The translations under genes and the position numbers were made by a program. From Micractinium sp. NFX-FRZ (lineage: Eukaryota; Chlorophyta; Trebouxiophyceae; Chlorellales; Chlorellaceae), in contig JAPTJF010000184.1 in assembly GCA_029339195.1 (NCBI GenBank), forward strand, positions 46,720 to 110,719: 64,000 bases of DNA. The letters run 5' to 3'. Positions within the stretch are counted from its first letter, which is position 1. Each line of letters opens with the position of its first letter. The notes under the pieces were generated by a model. That model worked only from the letters and a program-made list of their open reading frames with translations. It ran no database searches and was not told the DNA's origin. This document shows, one piece after another, positions 21,994 to 33,642 of the stretch.

Positions 21994-24900
21994 ATGCGTG
22001 CTGCTCAGGCTCAGGCTCAGGCTCAGGCCCAGCGCGTGGAAGCGATCGCTCCCGGGCAGTCTCTCGAGCTTGTTCGAGCGCTGCTGCGCGTGTCCATCTA
22101 CCATGTAAGAGCCGGGCGCCGCTGGTGTGGGACCTGGCCTGGGACGCAGAAAGTGAGGCAGCACCACCTGCTGCCAGCGCCGCCGCTCACCCGCCGCGCC
22201 AGCCTCCCACCCCCCTGCAGGTCACGTACCTGCGCGGCATCTTCCCTGACGAGCACTACAAGTCTGTCGACATGCGCAACCTGGACAGTGAGTGACAGGC
22301 TGCTGGCACAGCCTGCAGTGGCCGCTGGCCGCTGGTCAACGCCGCGCGCTCCGCTGGGGCTTGCGTCGGCGCTTGCAGCCATGTTGACCCTGCTTGTGTC
22401 AGCACCCAACTTACAGCCCTCTCTGCTGCTCCGTGCATGCCTCCCATGCAGACATGGAGATTCAGATGCTGCTGCCGGCTGACCCTGAGAGCGAGCGGCT
22501 GGTGCAGTGGGTGGAGGGAGGTGAGGAAAGCCGACCGCGCCAGCACCCGCGTGCGCGTGCCTCACACTCCCCCTGGAGCCCGTTTCCCGCAAGCCTGCAG
22601 GCGCCGCCCTGCTCCCGAGAGCCCCCAGACTGGCCAAGCTCCACTGGCCTACGTTTCACAGCCGGTCACCAGCTTTACAACAGCACCCACTTGCCCTGCC
22701 CTGCCTCGCTCCTGAGCCCACCACCACCGGCCCACCACCAAGCGCCCACCACCCAACCGCCCACCATCTCCTCTGCGCCAGCACCCACCTTCCTGCACGC
22801 TCACTGGTACCCTCCCTCGCCACTGCCCGCCCTCCCCTCTCACCCTGGCCCCACCCCCCAGGTGTGTCCCACGCCCTGGAGCGCCGCTACCTGCGCAAGG
22901 TGTTCTTTGGCTTCTCACGAGATGCTGCCGGCAAGGACCTGCTGGAGGAGGTGGGTGCTGGGTTCTGGGTGGTGTGGAGGGCATGGCTGTGTGGCACGTG
23001 GATTGGGTGCATGGACACTGGGTGCAGGGATGGCAGGAGGACGACGTGGTTGAGCCAGTTGTGGCGGCGCGGGTGGGGCAGGCTGTCGGGTGGGTGCTGG
23101 GGATGAAAACCAGCACGTCGCGACCCTGCCAGTGTGGTCAGCACCCACAAGGCCCGTTTGCAGCTGCCCCCCATAGGCTGCATCTCCCAGCCCGCTGCGC
23201 CCTCTCATTCCACACGCCTGCAGTACGTGTTCAGCTTCAGCTACGACCAGGACGGCAGCGTGCACATGGCCGCCGGCGGCTCCTCCCACGGCGGCAAGGA
23301 GTTCAGCACCAAGCAGGCGGCCAAGCCAAAGGTGGGTGCTGGCGGTGCGGTGGCTGCTACGGTGACTGGGCTGTCTTTACTTGACACGGCCTGACACCAC
23401 AGCACAACCCCCCTTGACCTGATACGTTTGCCTCTTCACTGCACCCACCCAGCTGCCCACTCACCCATGCCATCCGTGTGTGCCCTGTGTCCTCGGCAGG
23501 GCCCCACCCTGAGCGCCGTCAAGTACCAGGTGTGCCGGCTGATGCGCATGCTGGTGGAGCTGACCAACACGCTGGAGCAGGTGGGCAGGTGGAAGGGGCG
23601 GGTGCAAGGGCTGCAACGCTGTAGTAGGCGGGCTTTGTTGCTATGTAACGGAGGGGCAGGGGTGACCGGGTCGGGGCAGGGGTTGCCCCGCATGTGCAGG
23701 CGCCAACTGCGCCAGCTGGGTGCTTGCTGTGGGGCACAGGGCCCACGTTCTAGCACCCAACTGCCCGCCTGCCCCCTCACCGTTGCCCACAGGTGCCCGA
23801 GGAGCGCTACCTCTTCATGAAGCTCACCTACACTGACGACACCCCCGACGAGTGTGAGGCACTGGCGGCGCTCGTGGGGTTGGGCGGTGCTGGGGCGGGT
23901 GGGCAGGACAGGTTTTGGACAGGTTCACTGAAGCCTTCCTGCCACTGCTGCCATTGTGCCAGTGGAATTCCTCATCTTCCAGGCAGAGTCACCTGGATGC
24001 CTTATCCGCACCTGTCCAGCTAATCACCTGCTCTGCTCTGCTCCGCCTCCTCTGCAGACGAGCCCCCCATGTTTGCCCCTGCCGTGGACGGCGGCGTCGG
24101 CTGCTTCTCCCGCATGCCCTTTGTCATGGAAGTGGGCAAGGTGGACACCCGCCACATCAAGGCAAGCTCCAAGTCTGGTCCCGTGGGGCCTGCCTGCTGG
24201 TCTGGCCTCAAGATGACAACAGCTGCCCTACCTACCAGCAAGCTGCTGGCCCTCAGGGGCTTCCCCGCCCGGCTGCTTGCTGCCATCCGCCCCTTACATA
24301 CACATTCCCATCCGTCCCCTGTCCTGCCTCCCCCATTGTTCTAAACCCCAACAGGTGGGCCTGGCTGTGAAGACCGTGCTGGACAACGTGGAGGAGGACG
24401 AGTGGGGCGCAGACGGCGTGCACCTCCCCGTGGCCGATGACAACTCCAACCTCTTCTGCCCCACCGAGCGCCCCGCCACCACCGGCGGCGGCGGCCCCAG
24501 CGAGGCGCCAGCCTGCAGCGGCAAGGCGCAAGCCGGCGCTGGCTCCAGCGGCGCCAGTGCGGGCACAGCGCCCAGCAGGCGCGACTCGGCAGAGGTGGGT
24601 GGGCAGGGGAAGTGGGAGGGTGTCAGGTCCTCGAGAGGTCCGGGCAAGCATTTTGTTTGGACCTGCGAGATGCCGGCTGCTGCCGCTGCTGCAGCTGCTT
24701 GTTCAAACAACTTCCTGCCTCATCTAAGTCAGATGGCTTCCGTCTCTGCAGGACGAGAGCATGGGCGGCGGCTACAGCTGCGCCGCTCCCAAGGCGCGGG
24801 AGGCGGCTGCGGCGGGCGAGATTGCAAAGGTGGGGCCACTGAAGCATGTCTGCTTTGGCTAATTGCACTGCTGGCTAATTGCACTGCCTGGTTTGCCTTC

Positions 24901-26087
24901 TGCATGCCTGCCTGCCCGTCTGCGACACTGAACCTCTCCCCCGCCACCCCCGCCTGCACCTCCCGCACTGCAGCGCCCCGACAGCGCCAGCCAGCGCAGC
25001 GGGCGGCTGTCTGCCGAGCAGGAGGCGGAGCTGGAGGTGGTGAAGCAGTGGATCCTGGGCCGCCCGCAGGGCAAGGTGAGGCTGTGAATGGGGATTGCTC
25101 CCACTTGAAAGCTGAGCGCGGGACACGCTCTGGAACTGGGCGTCTGGCAGAGCTGCTTTGACCATGATGCACCTGCTCTAGTCTGACTGCACCACCACAA
25201 CCCCTTCCTCTCCCCTCCCTGCTGCACAGGTGCACGTGATGGATGCACTGGCCCGCTTCAGCGCCATCCCCACCGCCTCCCTGGACGCTTGCTTCGACAC
25301 GCTGCGCCGCCAGGGCCTGCTGGTAAGTCGGGCCTGGCAGAGATGCCTGGCTGGGTGCCTGCTGATGTTGTTTGCCTGCATGCAACTGCTGAGACTATGC
25401 TGCCAACTCTATGCTGCCTCCGCCCAAGAACCCTCCCCTTGCATCCCCTCATCCGTTCAGGTGCCCACCTCCGACCCCGACTCCTACCACCTGGCCAACC
25501 CCGGCAAGCCGGCAGCCCAGCCCAAGCCCAAGCAGGCGACGCCAGCAGCACCCTCCCCCAGCGCAGCCATGCAGGCGCTGCGCATCTCACCGCTGGACTC
25601 GCAGCAGGGCGGCGTGCACGACGCGCCGGGCAGCCAGGTGGGGAGGGGAAAGTGGGGAGAAAGGGCGGGTTAAGGGGGTCCGTAGATGTGCTGCATGCTG
25701 GGTGGGCCTTCTGCCCAGCTTTGGCCTGTGCTGCCCGTGCCGCCCTGGCTGGCGCACAGCTGTCAGAAGCTTAGCCCTCTGATTTCGCACGCTTGCCCCT
25801 TGCAGCGCACCATGAGCGTGGCGGGCAAGCGCAAGGCGGGCGGCGGCGAGGAGGTGGGGCAGCCGGACGAGGATGAGGAGCAGATGGTGTTCCCCGAGAC
25901 CCAGCCCTCCATGGTGGGCGGCCCCGCCAAGCAGCGGCAGCAGCGCAAGGCCTCCATGGTGGCCGAGCCCATCGAGCAGGGCAGCAAGCGGCGGCGCAAG
26001 GCCGCCGCTGCAGTAACCCCCGCGGCAGCAGCGGGGGCGCAGCAGCAGGCCGGGGCCGCGGTGCGCCGCTCCACCCGCCACCGCTGA
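21994..26087 (+). CDS. HOP1: Meiotic HORMA-domain protein (Hop1/ASY1-like)
   Basis: Meiotic chromosome-axis protein, 553 residues. The family loads on unsynapsed axes and directs recombination between homologues. Exons: 21994-22104, 22221-22287, 22452-22520, 22862-22950, 23224-23331, 23500-23580, 23793-23853, 24058-24161, 24355-24594, 24752-24829, 24974-25075, 25230-25322, 25461-25637, 25806-26087. HORMA domain, about residues 14-265: SLELVRALLRVSIYHVTYLR, GIFPDEHYKSVDM, ALERRYLRKVFFGF, YVFSFSYD, QVCRLMRMLVELTNTLEQVP, RYLFMKLTYTDDTPDEYEPPMF. The block order matches plant ASY1. A winged-helix-like segment (QGKVHVMDALARFSAI, then DACFDTLRRQGLLVP) follows at about 360-400, where plant ASY1 has its central chromatin-binding region. 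The C-terminus carries basic clusters (GKRKAGG, SKRRRKA) that should act as an NLS. Intron 24162 has a GC donor. The N-terminus has an AQAQAQAQ simple repeat. A mitotic HORMA protein (REV7, MAD2) is unlikely because those are single-domain and about 200 residues. Confidence 0.92.
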
Positions 26088-26746
26088 GGCGGCTGCTAGG
26101 CAGTGGCCCCTGCAAGAGTGCCGGCCCCAGCCCAGCTCTCGAAATGCTAACTTAATCACCCAGACGGCAGCCATGCGTGTGCCTGCCCTCGGCAATGAGC
26201 GGCCTGTAATTTATGTGAACACACATGTTTAGCTGTCGAACAGGACAAGATAGCACCCATCTCTTGGGCCTTGGGGATGGCTGGAGGTGGGCACCGTGCA
26301 GCCTACAGAAAAGGTGCGTGTGCCAGCAACTCTCGCTGGGTGATCGGCAGGCTTGACAGCCTGGAATGGAGAGGTAGGTCAGCTAGGGTTTGGGGTGAGC
26401 TGGCAAGAAAGAAATCAAACTGTGGGGCTGGTCTCCCAAACGGTTGTTCCTTCCTGCTTCGTCGGCACGCAGCCCACAGGCAAGGGGTCCTGCACATTTC
26501 GTTCGGATGCCGAGGCCGCGCAACCTACGATGGGCGCGCTGCTGGCCAGACGTCTGTAGCTTGCCTCCTCCGCACTCACTCTGCGCTTCAGGCGTCAGGC
26601 TGATCGCATGTCCCTCGTGCCCCGCAGGCCTGCGGCCTCACAGTGGTGCCTATCCACTGTCCGCGGCGGCAACCCGCCCGGTGCGGTGCCCTCCCGGCGA
26701 GCCTTCCAAGAGTGCCTCTTGAACTTCTTGTCTGACGCACGACACC
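26088..26746. other. Intergenic: HORMA 3' end and promoter side of the next gene
   Basis: 659 bp containing the TGTAA at 26205-26209. An open frame runs from 26608 into the next gene, but its codons before 26747 show no family signal, and the ATG at 26747 starts a clear signal peptide. Confidence 0.55.
26205..26209 (+). terminator. TGTAA poly(A) signal of the HORMA gene
   Basis: 118 bp after the stop codon in a locally AT-rich stretch. Confidence 0.65.
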
Positions 26747-29303
26747 ATGAGCCGCAAGCGTTCTGCCACCCTGCTGGCAGTGCTTGTCCTGTCCAGCCTG
26801 CTGGTGGACACGCTGGGCACACAGCAGTGCCAGGGCACCACCCAGAAGGGGACCCGGTGCAAGAGGAATTGCAAGGACGGACAGGAATACTGCTGGCAGC
26901 ATCAGCCGAACCAAGGCACCCCGGGCACTGCTCCGTCCTCTGCCGGCCATTCCGGTGCCGCTGTCAGCAGTGTCTCCCCTCCCATAGCGCCGCCTTCACC
27001 GCTGCCAGGTGCTTCAGCACAGTTGCTGCCTCTCCTGTGCCATTCACCCGTGCCCACGCACGGCGCCCGCCTTTCTGTGCTGCCGCCCTGCAAGCTTGGA
27101 TGGATGCGCCACCCAGCCATGTGTTCATTCTAGAATGGCCTCCGCCTCCTGCAGGTGCTCGCACTGGCAGGTCCACTGGAGGCGCAAGCGCACGCGGGAG
27201 CGCTCTGACCAACAAGAACGTTCTCCCCAGCGAGGACCAGCTCGGTCTTCTCGTCCCCGGCAACTGTCACTGCCCTGTGTGGGACAGGGATACCCGCTGC
27301 TGGAGGCAGTGCAAGAAGGCTGCCCGCCACCCGCCTGCTGAGCCCAAGTACTGCGGGACCCATGCTGGGGCAGACGGTGGCCCAAAGCAGCGCTCTTCGG
27401 TGCCCTCCGCCTCAGCTGCATCCACCAGTGCCTCCACCCCTGCCGGGCCAGGTGTGTGCCCTCTTGTCGCATGCACTCTGCCTGCATATACATATGTCCC
27501 TCTGTCCATTTTGTCTGCTGCACTGGCTGCCTGCGCTAATGCAAAGCTCGACCACATCTGGCTGCAGGGCCCTCCTCTCACGGCTGCACCTACCCCACCG
27601 GCGGCCGTTTCTGTAGCGAGCTGTGTGTGCCAGGCACGCCCTACTGCAAGGCCCACCAGAAGAACAAGCAGGCGACCACCGAGGCTGTGGATCCCTTGCT
27701 TTGCACTGCTGTACTCCCTACCCCAGGTTCCTCACTGGGCGTCACCACCGCAGCATCCAACCCACTCAGCTGCACCACGGAGGCCGGCGCCGGCTCTGCC
27801 AGCCACCCCCATGGCGACGACGACGACGATGAGGCCTCCTCTCAGGCAGCCATCCTGCTGCAGGGCGCAATCGACGGTGAGTGCCTGGGATGGGCTGTGC
27901 GAGCCTGGGCGAATTGCCTCAGAGGGGGGCCCTGGGGTGCGAGCTACAGCTGGCTGCACCCCAAGACCTGGCCCTGCGGCGGTGGGGAGTGCCAAGAAGC
28001 TGCCCCTGGACCGTGAGCGGTTCGATGGATCAAGCTTGCCCACCTGCCCCTTACTGCTGCCATGCTGCCCGCCCTCTTGCACACATTCCCACCTGCAGAG
28101 CCCGACCTTGTGGACAGCGCACAGAATGTCACCCCTCGTGAGCGCGCTCTCCTGAAGATGATGCTCCAGCTGCTGGGGAAGAGCGGCAGGCACCCCACTG
28201 TTCGCCGCCTGCTGAGCACCGTGATGCAGCTCAGCTCAGAGGCTCTGGAGCGCATCATGGAAGGGCCCGCTCCCAGAGGTGGGCTTTGCAAGGCAGCCGG
28301 CGTCTTTCTGTCGCCAATGCCTGCCTGCGCTGCCTGTCTGCGGTCCCTGCCACCTGCCTGCCTGCGCCTGTACTGCCCGCTTGCCCACTTGCCTCCCCGC
28401 ACTCCTCCCGCCCCCCACCAACTGAGGCCTTAAATGGGCGCACCACAACTTCCTCCCCCTTGACGTTGCCCGCTGCCTTGCAGCGGAGGCAGGCGGCAAG
28501 GGTGTGGGGCATCTGTACGTGGCCTTTGCTGCCAGTCATCCTTCTCCCAGCCTCTCCACCGACTGGGACTTCAAGGCAAGACCTGCGGCTTGCTGCGAGC
28601 TTGATGTTGCTGCTGCCGCTGCTACTGCCTGCCTTTGCTCCCGGGCCTGTGCTCCCCACTCTCTGCTGTCTGAAGCGCTGCTGCACACACACAGGAGGCA
28701 CGCGTCTGCATAACGCCCGCTCTGGTCGACCCCTGTTGCATTGCTGGAATGCATCGTGCATTTTAAAACTTGCCGTCGGTCTCCCACCTCCGTCCTTCCA
28801 CAGATCGGCACGACTGGGCGTGAGCCCAGGGTCCGCATCACCGAGCTGGCGCGCGCAACCGGCACCACGATGGACTGCGCCTTCAGCCACCCTGTCTGCT
28901 TCAGGTGACAACACGTGGTCTGTTGGGACTGGGTTTGAAGCGAAATGGGTACCGGTGCGCCAGCAAGGAACCAGCCCCATGAGTGCTTGCTTCACAGTGC
29001 CCTGCTTTCCTGCCTCGTGCTGTTTGGGGCAGTGGGCCTGGCCTGGCCAGCAGTGAGTCACTGTCAGCCTGTTACCAAGACAACACGCACGCCCGCTGCC
29101 CTCCTTGGCCCCCCCTGTGCCCCCCCCCCCACATCGCCAGGTACTCTACCGAGGCGGCGGTGCACAGGCACCTGGTTGAGCGCAAGATGACGCGCCCGGG
29201 CACCTCTGGCGGCACCGAATGGTTCTGGGCCCCTCTGGGCGCCATCATGCACCTCATTGTGCGTGTGGCAGAGCTGGTGGACTTCCTCTACAGGTCCGCC
29301 TGA
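26747..29303 (+). CDS. Signal-peptide protein with Cys/His modules and a T5orf172 (GIY-YIG-like) domain
   Basis: Exons 26747-27008, 27155-27451, 27568-27876, 28099-28278, 28484-28575, 28804-28904, 29141-29303 give 467 residues. Residues 1-24 (MSRKRSATLLAVLVLSSLLV, then DTLG) form a signal peptide. Three Cys/His units follow: CQGTTQKGTRCKRNCKDG with YCWQH (DUF5763-like), CPVWDRDTRCWRQCKK with YCGTH, and CTYPTGGRFCSE with YCKAH. Next come a Ser/Thr/Asp-rich linker, a helical block (TPRERALLKMMLQLLGKSGR) and a C-terminal domain with HLYVAFA, DWDFKIGTTGR, RVRITELAR, AAVHRHLVE and GTEWF. That order is typical of T5orf172, a GIY-YIG nuclease relative common in giant viruses and phages. Here the first Tyr-containing motif is HLYV and the second is KIG. 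The final Glu is kept in TEWF, but activity is unproven. A nuclease-like domain behind a signal peptide is odd. Intron 28576 has a GC donor. Confidence 0.8.
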
Positions 29304-30053
29304 GCCCTCTGACGCAACCCGCCAGAGACCTGCAATCTGCCTGAGGCCTCAGCCCCAGGCACATGCCTGTGGCATTTAGCGCCTGCACTGGCCGCCTGAG
29401 CCCAGAGCTTGCCGCCATGTAGCGCCGGCCTGCACAGATCCACCCAACACCCGCTGCTTTGCGGTGTCAGCCTGAGAAGGCACACGCATATTTACCTTGA
29501 TCCCGCTGCCAGGCACCGCCAAACTGCAGAGCTCACGCTGCCACACAAGTGCGCAGGTGCTTGCTCTGCTGGCAGTGCGGCACACAGTGGCCATGCACAG
29601 CTACCAACCTTGTCCACACCATCTGTCGTAGTGCTCTCAAGACTGTAGCCGAGCCCTTTCCAACAAGCAACACCAACGACTGTGTAAATGAACCGACCAG
29701 TGCTGCACACAGGCAGGGGAGATTTGCGTTGACACAGTGCTGTGCACTAGCGGCGGGGGCGGCAGAGGTGGCCCCAGGGTCGAAATAGGCAAGGGAGACC
29801 AGCAGGCATGGGCCAGATGCGCCTTCTGATACTTTGCTAGGCGCCCCATCCGCCGCTGGCACCCATTCGCCAAGCACCCCATGTGTTTCTTCTCCCTCTG
29901 CAGCCTAGTGTGTGCATGTTCATGCGTGGTGTGCGTCCCCTTGTGTTCCCCTTGTGTTAAGTTCCAGAAGTGCGTATGCACGGATCATAAGGGAGACAAA
30001 AAGGCTTGCACGGTGGGCAGCACCTCTTGAGCAGGGAGGCGACGCCGGCACGC
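29304..30053. other. Convergent intergenic region
   Basis: 750 bp between convergent genes. It holds the plus-strand TGTAA at 29683-29687. I found no minus-strand TGTAA for the ankyrin gene, nor any RNA gene or repeat. Confidence 0.55.
29683..29687 (+). terminator. TGTAA poly(A) signal, T5orf172 gene
   Basis: About 380 bp after the stop at 29303, implying a longer 3' UTR than its neighbours. Confidence 0.5.
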
Positions 30054-33000
30054 TCAGGCCTCCTGCTGCTGCGCTCCTGCTTGCCCCTGCCCCGCCGTGT
30101 GCTCCCGCAGCAGCACCGCCACGCCCTCCCGCTTGTTCACCGCCGCAATGTCCGCCGCACTCTTCCCCTGCCGCGTGCGCGCGCCGGCGTCCGCCCCTCG
30201 CTCCAGCAGCAGCCTTACACAGTCAGCGCTGCCTCTCCGTGCTGCCAGCATCAAGGATGTCCAGCCGTTCTCCCCAGGCCTGTTGACAGCCGCTGCCAGC
30301 GTGGCAGGCGTCCAGGCGTCCAGGAGCGCACGCAGGATGCGGGGGCGGCCCGCTGCTGCTGCGGCATGCAGCGGAGTGCTCTCATCCCCAATGTCGTTGT
30401 TGGACAGCGTGGGGTTGGCGCCCGCCTGCAACAGTAGCGCCACCGCCTCCTCATCCTGCAGGCACGCACGAGGGGTGAGGGCCCCGGGAGCAGCAGGGGA
30501 GGGGCGTGTGGGAGGCGGCACCATGCAGGCATGCGGGCCGGCGCGCAGATGGCAGGCAGAACCCACCCCGGCACCGCCGCCGCATGCTTTCCGCCATCCC
30601 CAGGCAGCACCCAGCTCTGGGCTGAGCAGAAGGCCTGCCACCCACCTGCACCTCCAGCGCATGGTGCAGCAGATTGCAGCCGGTGCTGCCTCTCTGCTGC
30701 AGTGACCTGAACGCAAGCAGCGGGCCCCCGACCCCTGGGCTGCCCACAGCACATGCCCAGCAGAAGGCAACCAGTGTCAAGCAACATACAGCAGTGCTTT
30801 ACCTGCGCCTCCAGTGCAAGATGGAGCGGGGTGCTGCCTGCCGTGTCCCGCACATTCAGCAGCGCCCCGTGCCCCACCAGCAGCCGCATCATGTCCGAAT
30901 CACCCGCCTCGGCGGCTATGTGCCTGCACAGCGGGCGGTGGGGTACATCATGCCAAGTGCGGGGGGGCCGCCCGGCATACAGTTGGCCAAAGGTGCACAG
31001 GGCAGGATGTCTGCTCAGGGGCGGTTGGCATCCCGCTGCCGCAGCACACGGGAACGCCAGGACCGCCCCCACGCACTTTACCGCCCCGCCCGCTGCCCCT
31101 TGCCGCCAGTCCTGACGGGCAGCCGGCTCCCGCTCACAGCGGCATCTGGTGCAGGGTGGGCACCGGGATGGCATAGTCGAGCCCCCTGGTCTTCACGCTC
31201 CACTGCCCGGCAGCGTACTTGCTGGGGTCCCTGCGGGTGGCAGAGGCAGGTGCAGGGCAGATGTGTCTGACTGTGTGTGCAGGCAGCGAGCTTAGGCGTG
31301 GAGGAGCCGCCTCGGAATAGATTCAGCCTCAGCGGTGTCACAGGTCATGGTTGGCACCCACCTCCTCACTTCACTTGCACCCTGCTCGAGAACCCCTGAT
31401 AACTGTGCCCCACATCTGGAAACCAATGAGTACCCAGTGCCCCACCTGTTCTGCAGGTCCAAGTTGGCACCCGCCTCCACCAGCAGGCGTGCCACATCCA
31501 GCTGGCCGGCCTGCGCCGCCAGGTGGAGGGGCGTGCAGCCCTGGTTGTCTGCCAGGTTCAACGGGTTGGGCTGCTGCTGCTGCTGCTGCTGCTGCCGCCG
31601 CTGCTGCTGCTGCTGCTGCTGCTGCCGCTGCTGCCGCTGCTGCTGCTGCTGCTGCTGCTGCCGCTCAGCTGCACCCTGCTCCTGGCCTGTCACGTGCTGT
31701 TCGGCGTCGCCATCGCTACTGCCGCTGCCGCTGCCGACCGCCGCCCCTGCTGCCGCTGGTGCTGCACCCACAGCCACAGGCAGCAGCAGGCGCAGCAGAT
31801 CTGATCGCTGGTGCTCCACAAGGTCGTGCCACAGGCTGCGGCCGTCCATGTCACGCGCAATCGCAAGCGCGTCCTCTTCTTGCAGCAGCACCAACAACTG
31901 CTGCCCCTGCCCCGCCTGCTCGCTCTGTGCCTGCTGCTTGCCCGCCGCCGCCCCTGCCGGCCCCAGCAGCCGCCGTGCGCGGCACAGCAGCGCCAGGCCC
32001 TGCAGCTGCGCGCAATACCGGCGGTCCAGCGCCGCCGCCGCGGCAATCAGCTCCCGCACTGCGCCGCCCACACCGCTGCCGCCGCCGCTGGCGGCAGTGC
32101 CTCCTGCTGCCCCCAGCACCTTCCACATCTCTCCCTGGCTGTCAAAGTCCTCCACAATGTCCAGCAGGAACTCATCGGTGAACTTGTAGGCAGACGGGTC
32201 ACGCTCATCGGAGGCGGGGCTGCGCCAACAACAGGTTCGTGGCGCACATGTGGAGGGAACACAAAGTTGGGAGGCGCTCGGAAATTAGGCTGCCAGTTCA
32301 GCTTATTTCAGTCAGGGCTGCATGCAGGCAACGAGCAGTGGGCAGGGCAGGTGGGTGGCAGACAGGTGAGGCGCAGCAGCGGCAGCAGCGCCAGCAGCAG
32401 CGCCACCAGCTGCGCCAGCAGCCACGCCAGCAGCGGTGCCGCGGCCGCCTGGCTCTTGCCCTGCCAGCTTGCCTGCACCCGCCCGCGAGCCGCCCGCCCC
32501 CCGCCGCCCGCCCCCACACACTCCTCCACCTCGTGTTGCACCCAGCAGGCGCACCCACTCACTGGCGCTGCACATAGGCGGTGAGCAGCGCATCCCTGAG
32601 CTCCGGCCGCCCCTGAATGGCATCCGCTAGATGATGGAACAGCGCCTTCTCAAACAGCGCAACCATGGCTGGCTCGTCAAGAGCTGCTACCCAGGCGGGC
32701 ACCTCTCGCAGGAGCTCCGGTTCGGCGCCGGCGCAGAGGCCCTCCAGGCGCTGCCGCTTGGCGGCTGCAGCAGATGCGGGTGGGGCTGAGACTGGATCAG
32801 TGTGATGCAGGGGGATGTTGTGGGATTGGGTCCGGGCACAACCACTGCCCACGCACTCTCGATTGGCGGATGCAAGGGGGCGGGAGTGTGGGCGGGGTGG
32901 AAGAAGGCGGGACATGCGTGCCGTGCAGCAGGGAGGCTCAGGGCAGCGCTGGCTGTAAAAGCCTGCAGCTGGGCAACACACAAGTGAAGCGTGGCGGCGG

Positions 33001-33642
33001 AAGCTGGTGACCACACCCTCGTGCCCTGTGGCTGCCCTGCTGCTGCCTCGCCACCACTGCTGATGTCGCTATTCCCCCATGCCCACAGTGCCAAACCCAC
33101 ACTGCCCTGCTGCTGCATCGCCCACACTGCCAACCCCACCTGGCGGCAGGGCCTCTGCCAGCTGCATCGTGTCCCCCAGCTTCTGCCAATCGTGCATGCC
33201 GCCGGTCCACACCATAGTCGACTCATCCACCACCTGCGGTTTGTGCAAACAAACAAACAAGCTCTGCTTTTGTTGTACCCACGTCACCAAGTCTGGCATG
33301 CAGAACGGTACCCCCGTGGTTGGCTCACCCACCGACTGCACTCCATGCAGCAACAGAATGCCCACCGCCCCGCCCCTGTCCGCCTGTTGCCCCACCTGAA
33401 GCTGCACAGCAAGGTGACATGGCATCTCGCAACGCAGCACAGCACAGCCCACCCTACATTCTGTTCAGTGTGTCATCTCTGTGATCTCAAGCTCGCTTGA
33501 GGATGGAGGCCTGAAATTTCATGCAAACCTCTGCTGCGTGCAAACTCACCCCCTGCATCGCCAGCTCCGCCATCCCGCGCCCGCCCACCGGCCCCTGCTG
33601 CTGGCCCTGGTGTATGAAGAACCAGGCCTGGGAGGGGTCCAT
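30054..33642 (-). CDS. GYF_2 domain / poly-Q / ankyrin-repeat protein
   Basis: Minus-strand exons 33642-33550, 33233-33140, 32764-32563, 32219-31446, 31230-31138, 30923-30803 and 30455-30054 give 592 residues. The N-terminus (MDPSQAWFFIHQGQQQGPVG, then VVDESTMVWTGGMHDWQKL) is a GYF_2 domain, a proline-peptide binder: W-hydrophobic-Q-GP followed by LVW-GM-W. A helical region with AYKFTDEFLLDIVEDFD follows. Then a Gln-rich tract near residues 330-365 is encoded by CAG repeats. About five ankyrin repeats end the protein (GCTPLHLAAQAGQLDVARLL, HIAAEAGDSDMMRLLVGHGA, GSTPLHLALEAQDEEAVALL, STPLHAAAAAGRPRILRALL, GWTSLMLAARRGSADCVRLL). An insert splits repeats 1 and 2. The ATG is 6 bp inside an exon with a good acceptor, so a 5'-UTR intron is likely. 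Probably a cytosolic or nuclear adaptor; partners unknown. I know of no characterised protein with this combination. Confidence 0.85.
30647..30706 (-). other. Decayed copy of an ankyrin exon end (30923-30803)
   Basis: On the minus strand this segment reads RGSTGCNLLHHALEVQ followed by a gtgggt donor, where the real exon upstream ends with AGSTPLHLALEAQ and its donor. Joining the real exon directly to 30455 gives an uninterrupted ankyrin repeat, so this copy is not needed. Confidence 0.65.
31571..31664. repeat. CTG/CAG trinucleotide repeat encoding poly-Q
   Basis: Runs of CTG on the plus strand, broken by CCG units, within the large exon of the minus-strand ankyrin gene. They read as about 30 residues of Gln with a few Arg. 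Confidence 0.95.

Noticed and set aside
26608..26746. Upstream extension of the T5orf172 gene in an open frame
   Set aside because: The frame that is open here is not the frame of the signal peptide at 26747. It joins a later exon frame only by chance, through an intron.
31335..32189. Long plus-strand frames with Cys, Leu or Ala runs opposite the ankyrin gene
   Set aside because: They are translations of the CTG repeat in other frames. The minus-strand frame shows real ankyrin repeats and proper splice joins.
33240..33262. caaa repeat as a regulatory site
   Set aside because: A short simple repeat in an ankyrin-gene intron, adjacent to the acceptor of exon 33233-33140. Nothing beyond low complexity supports a function.
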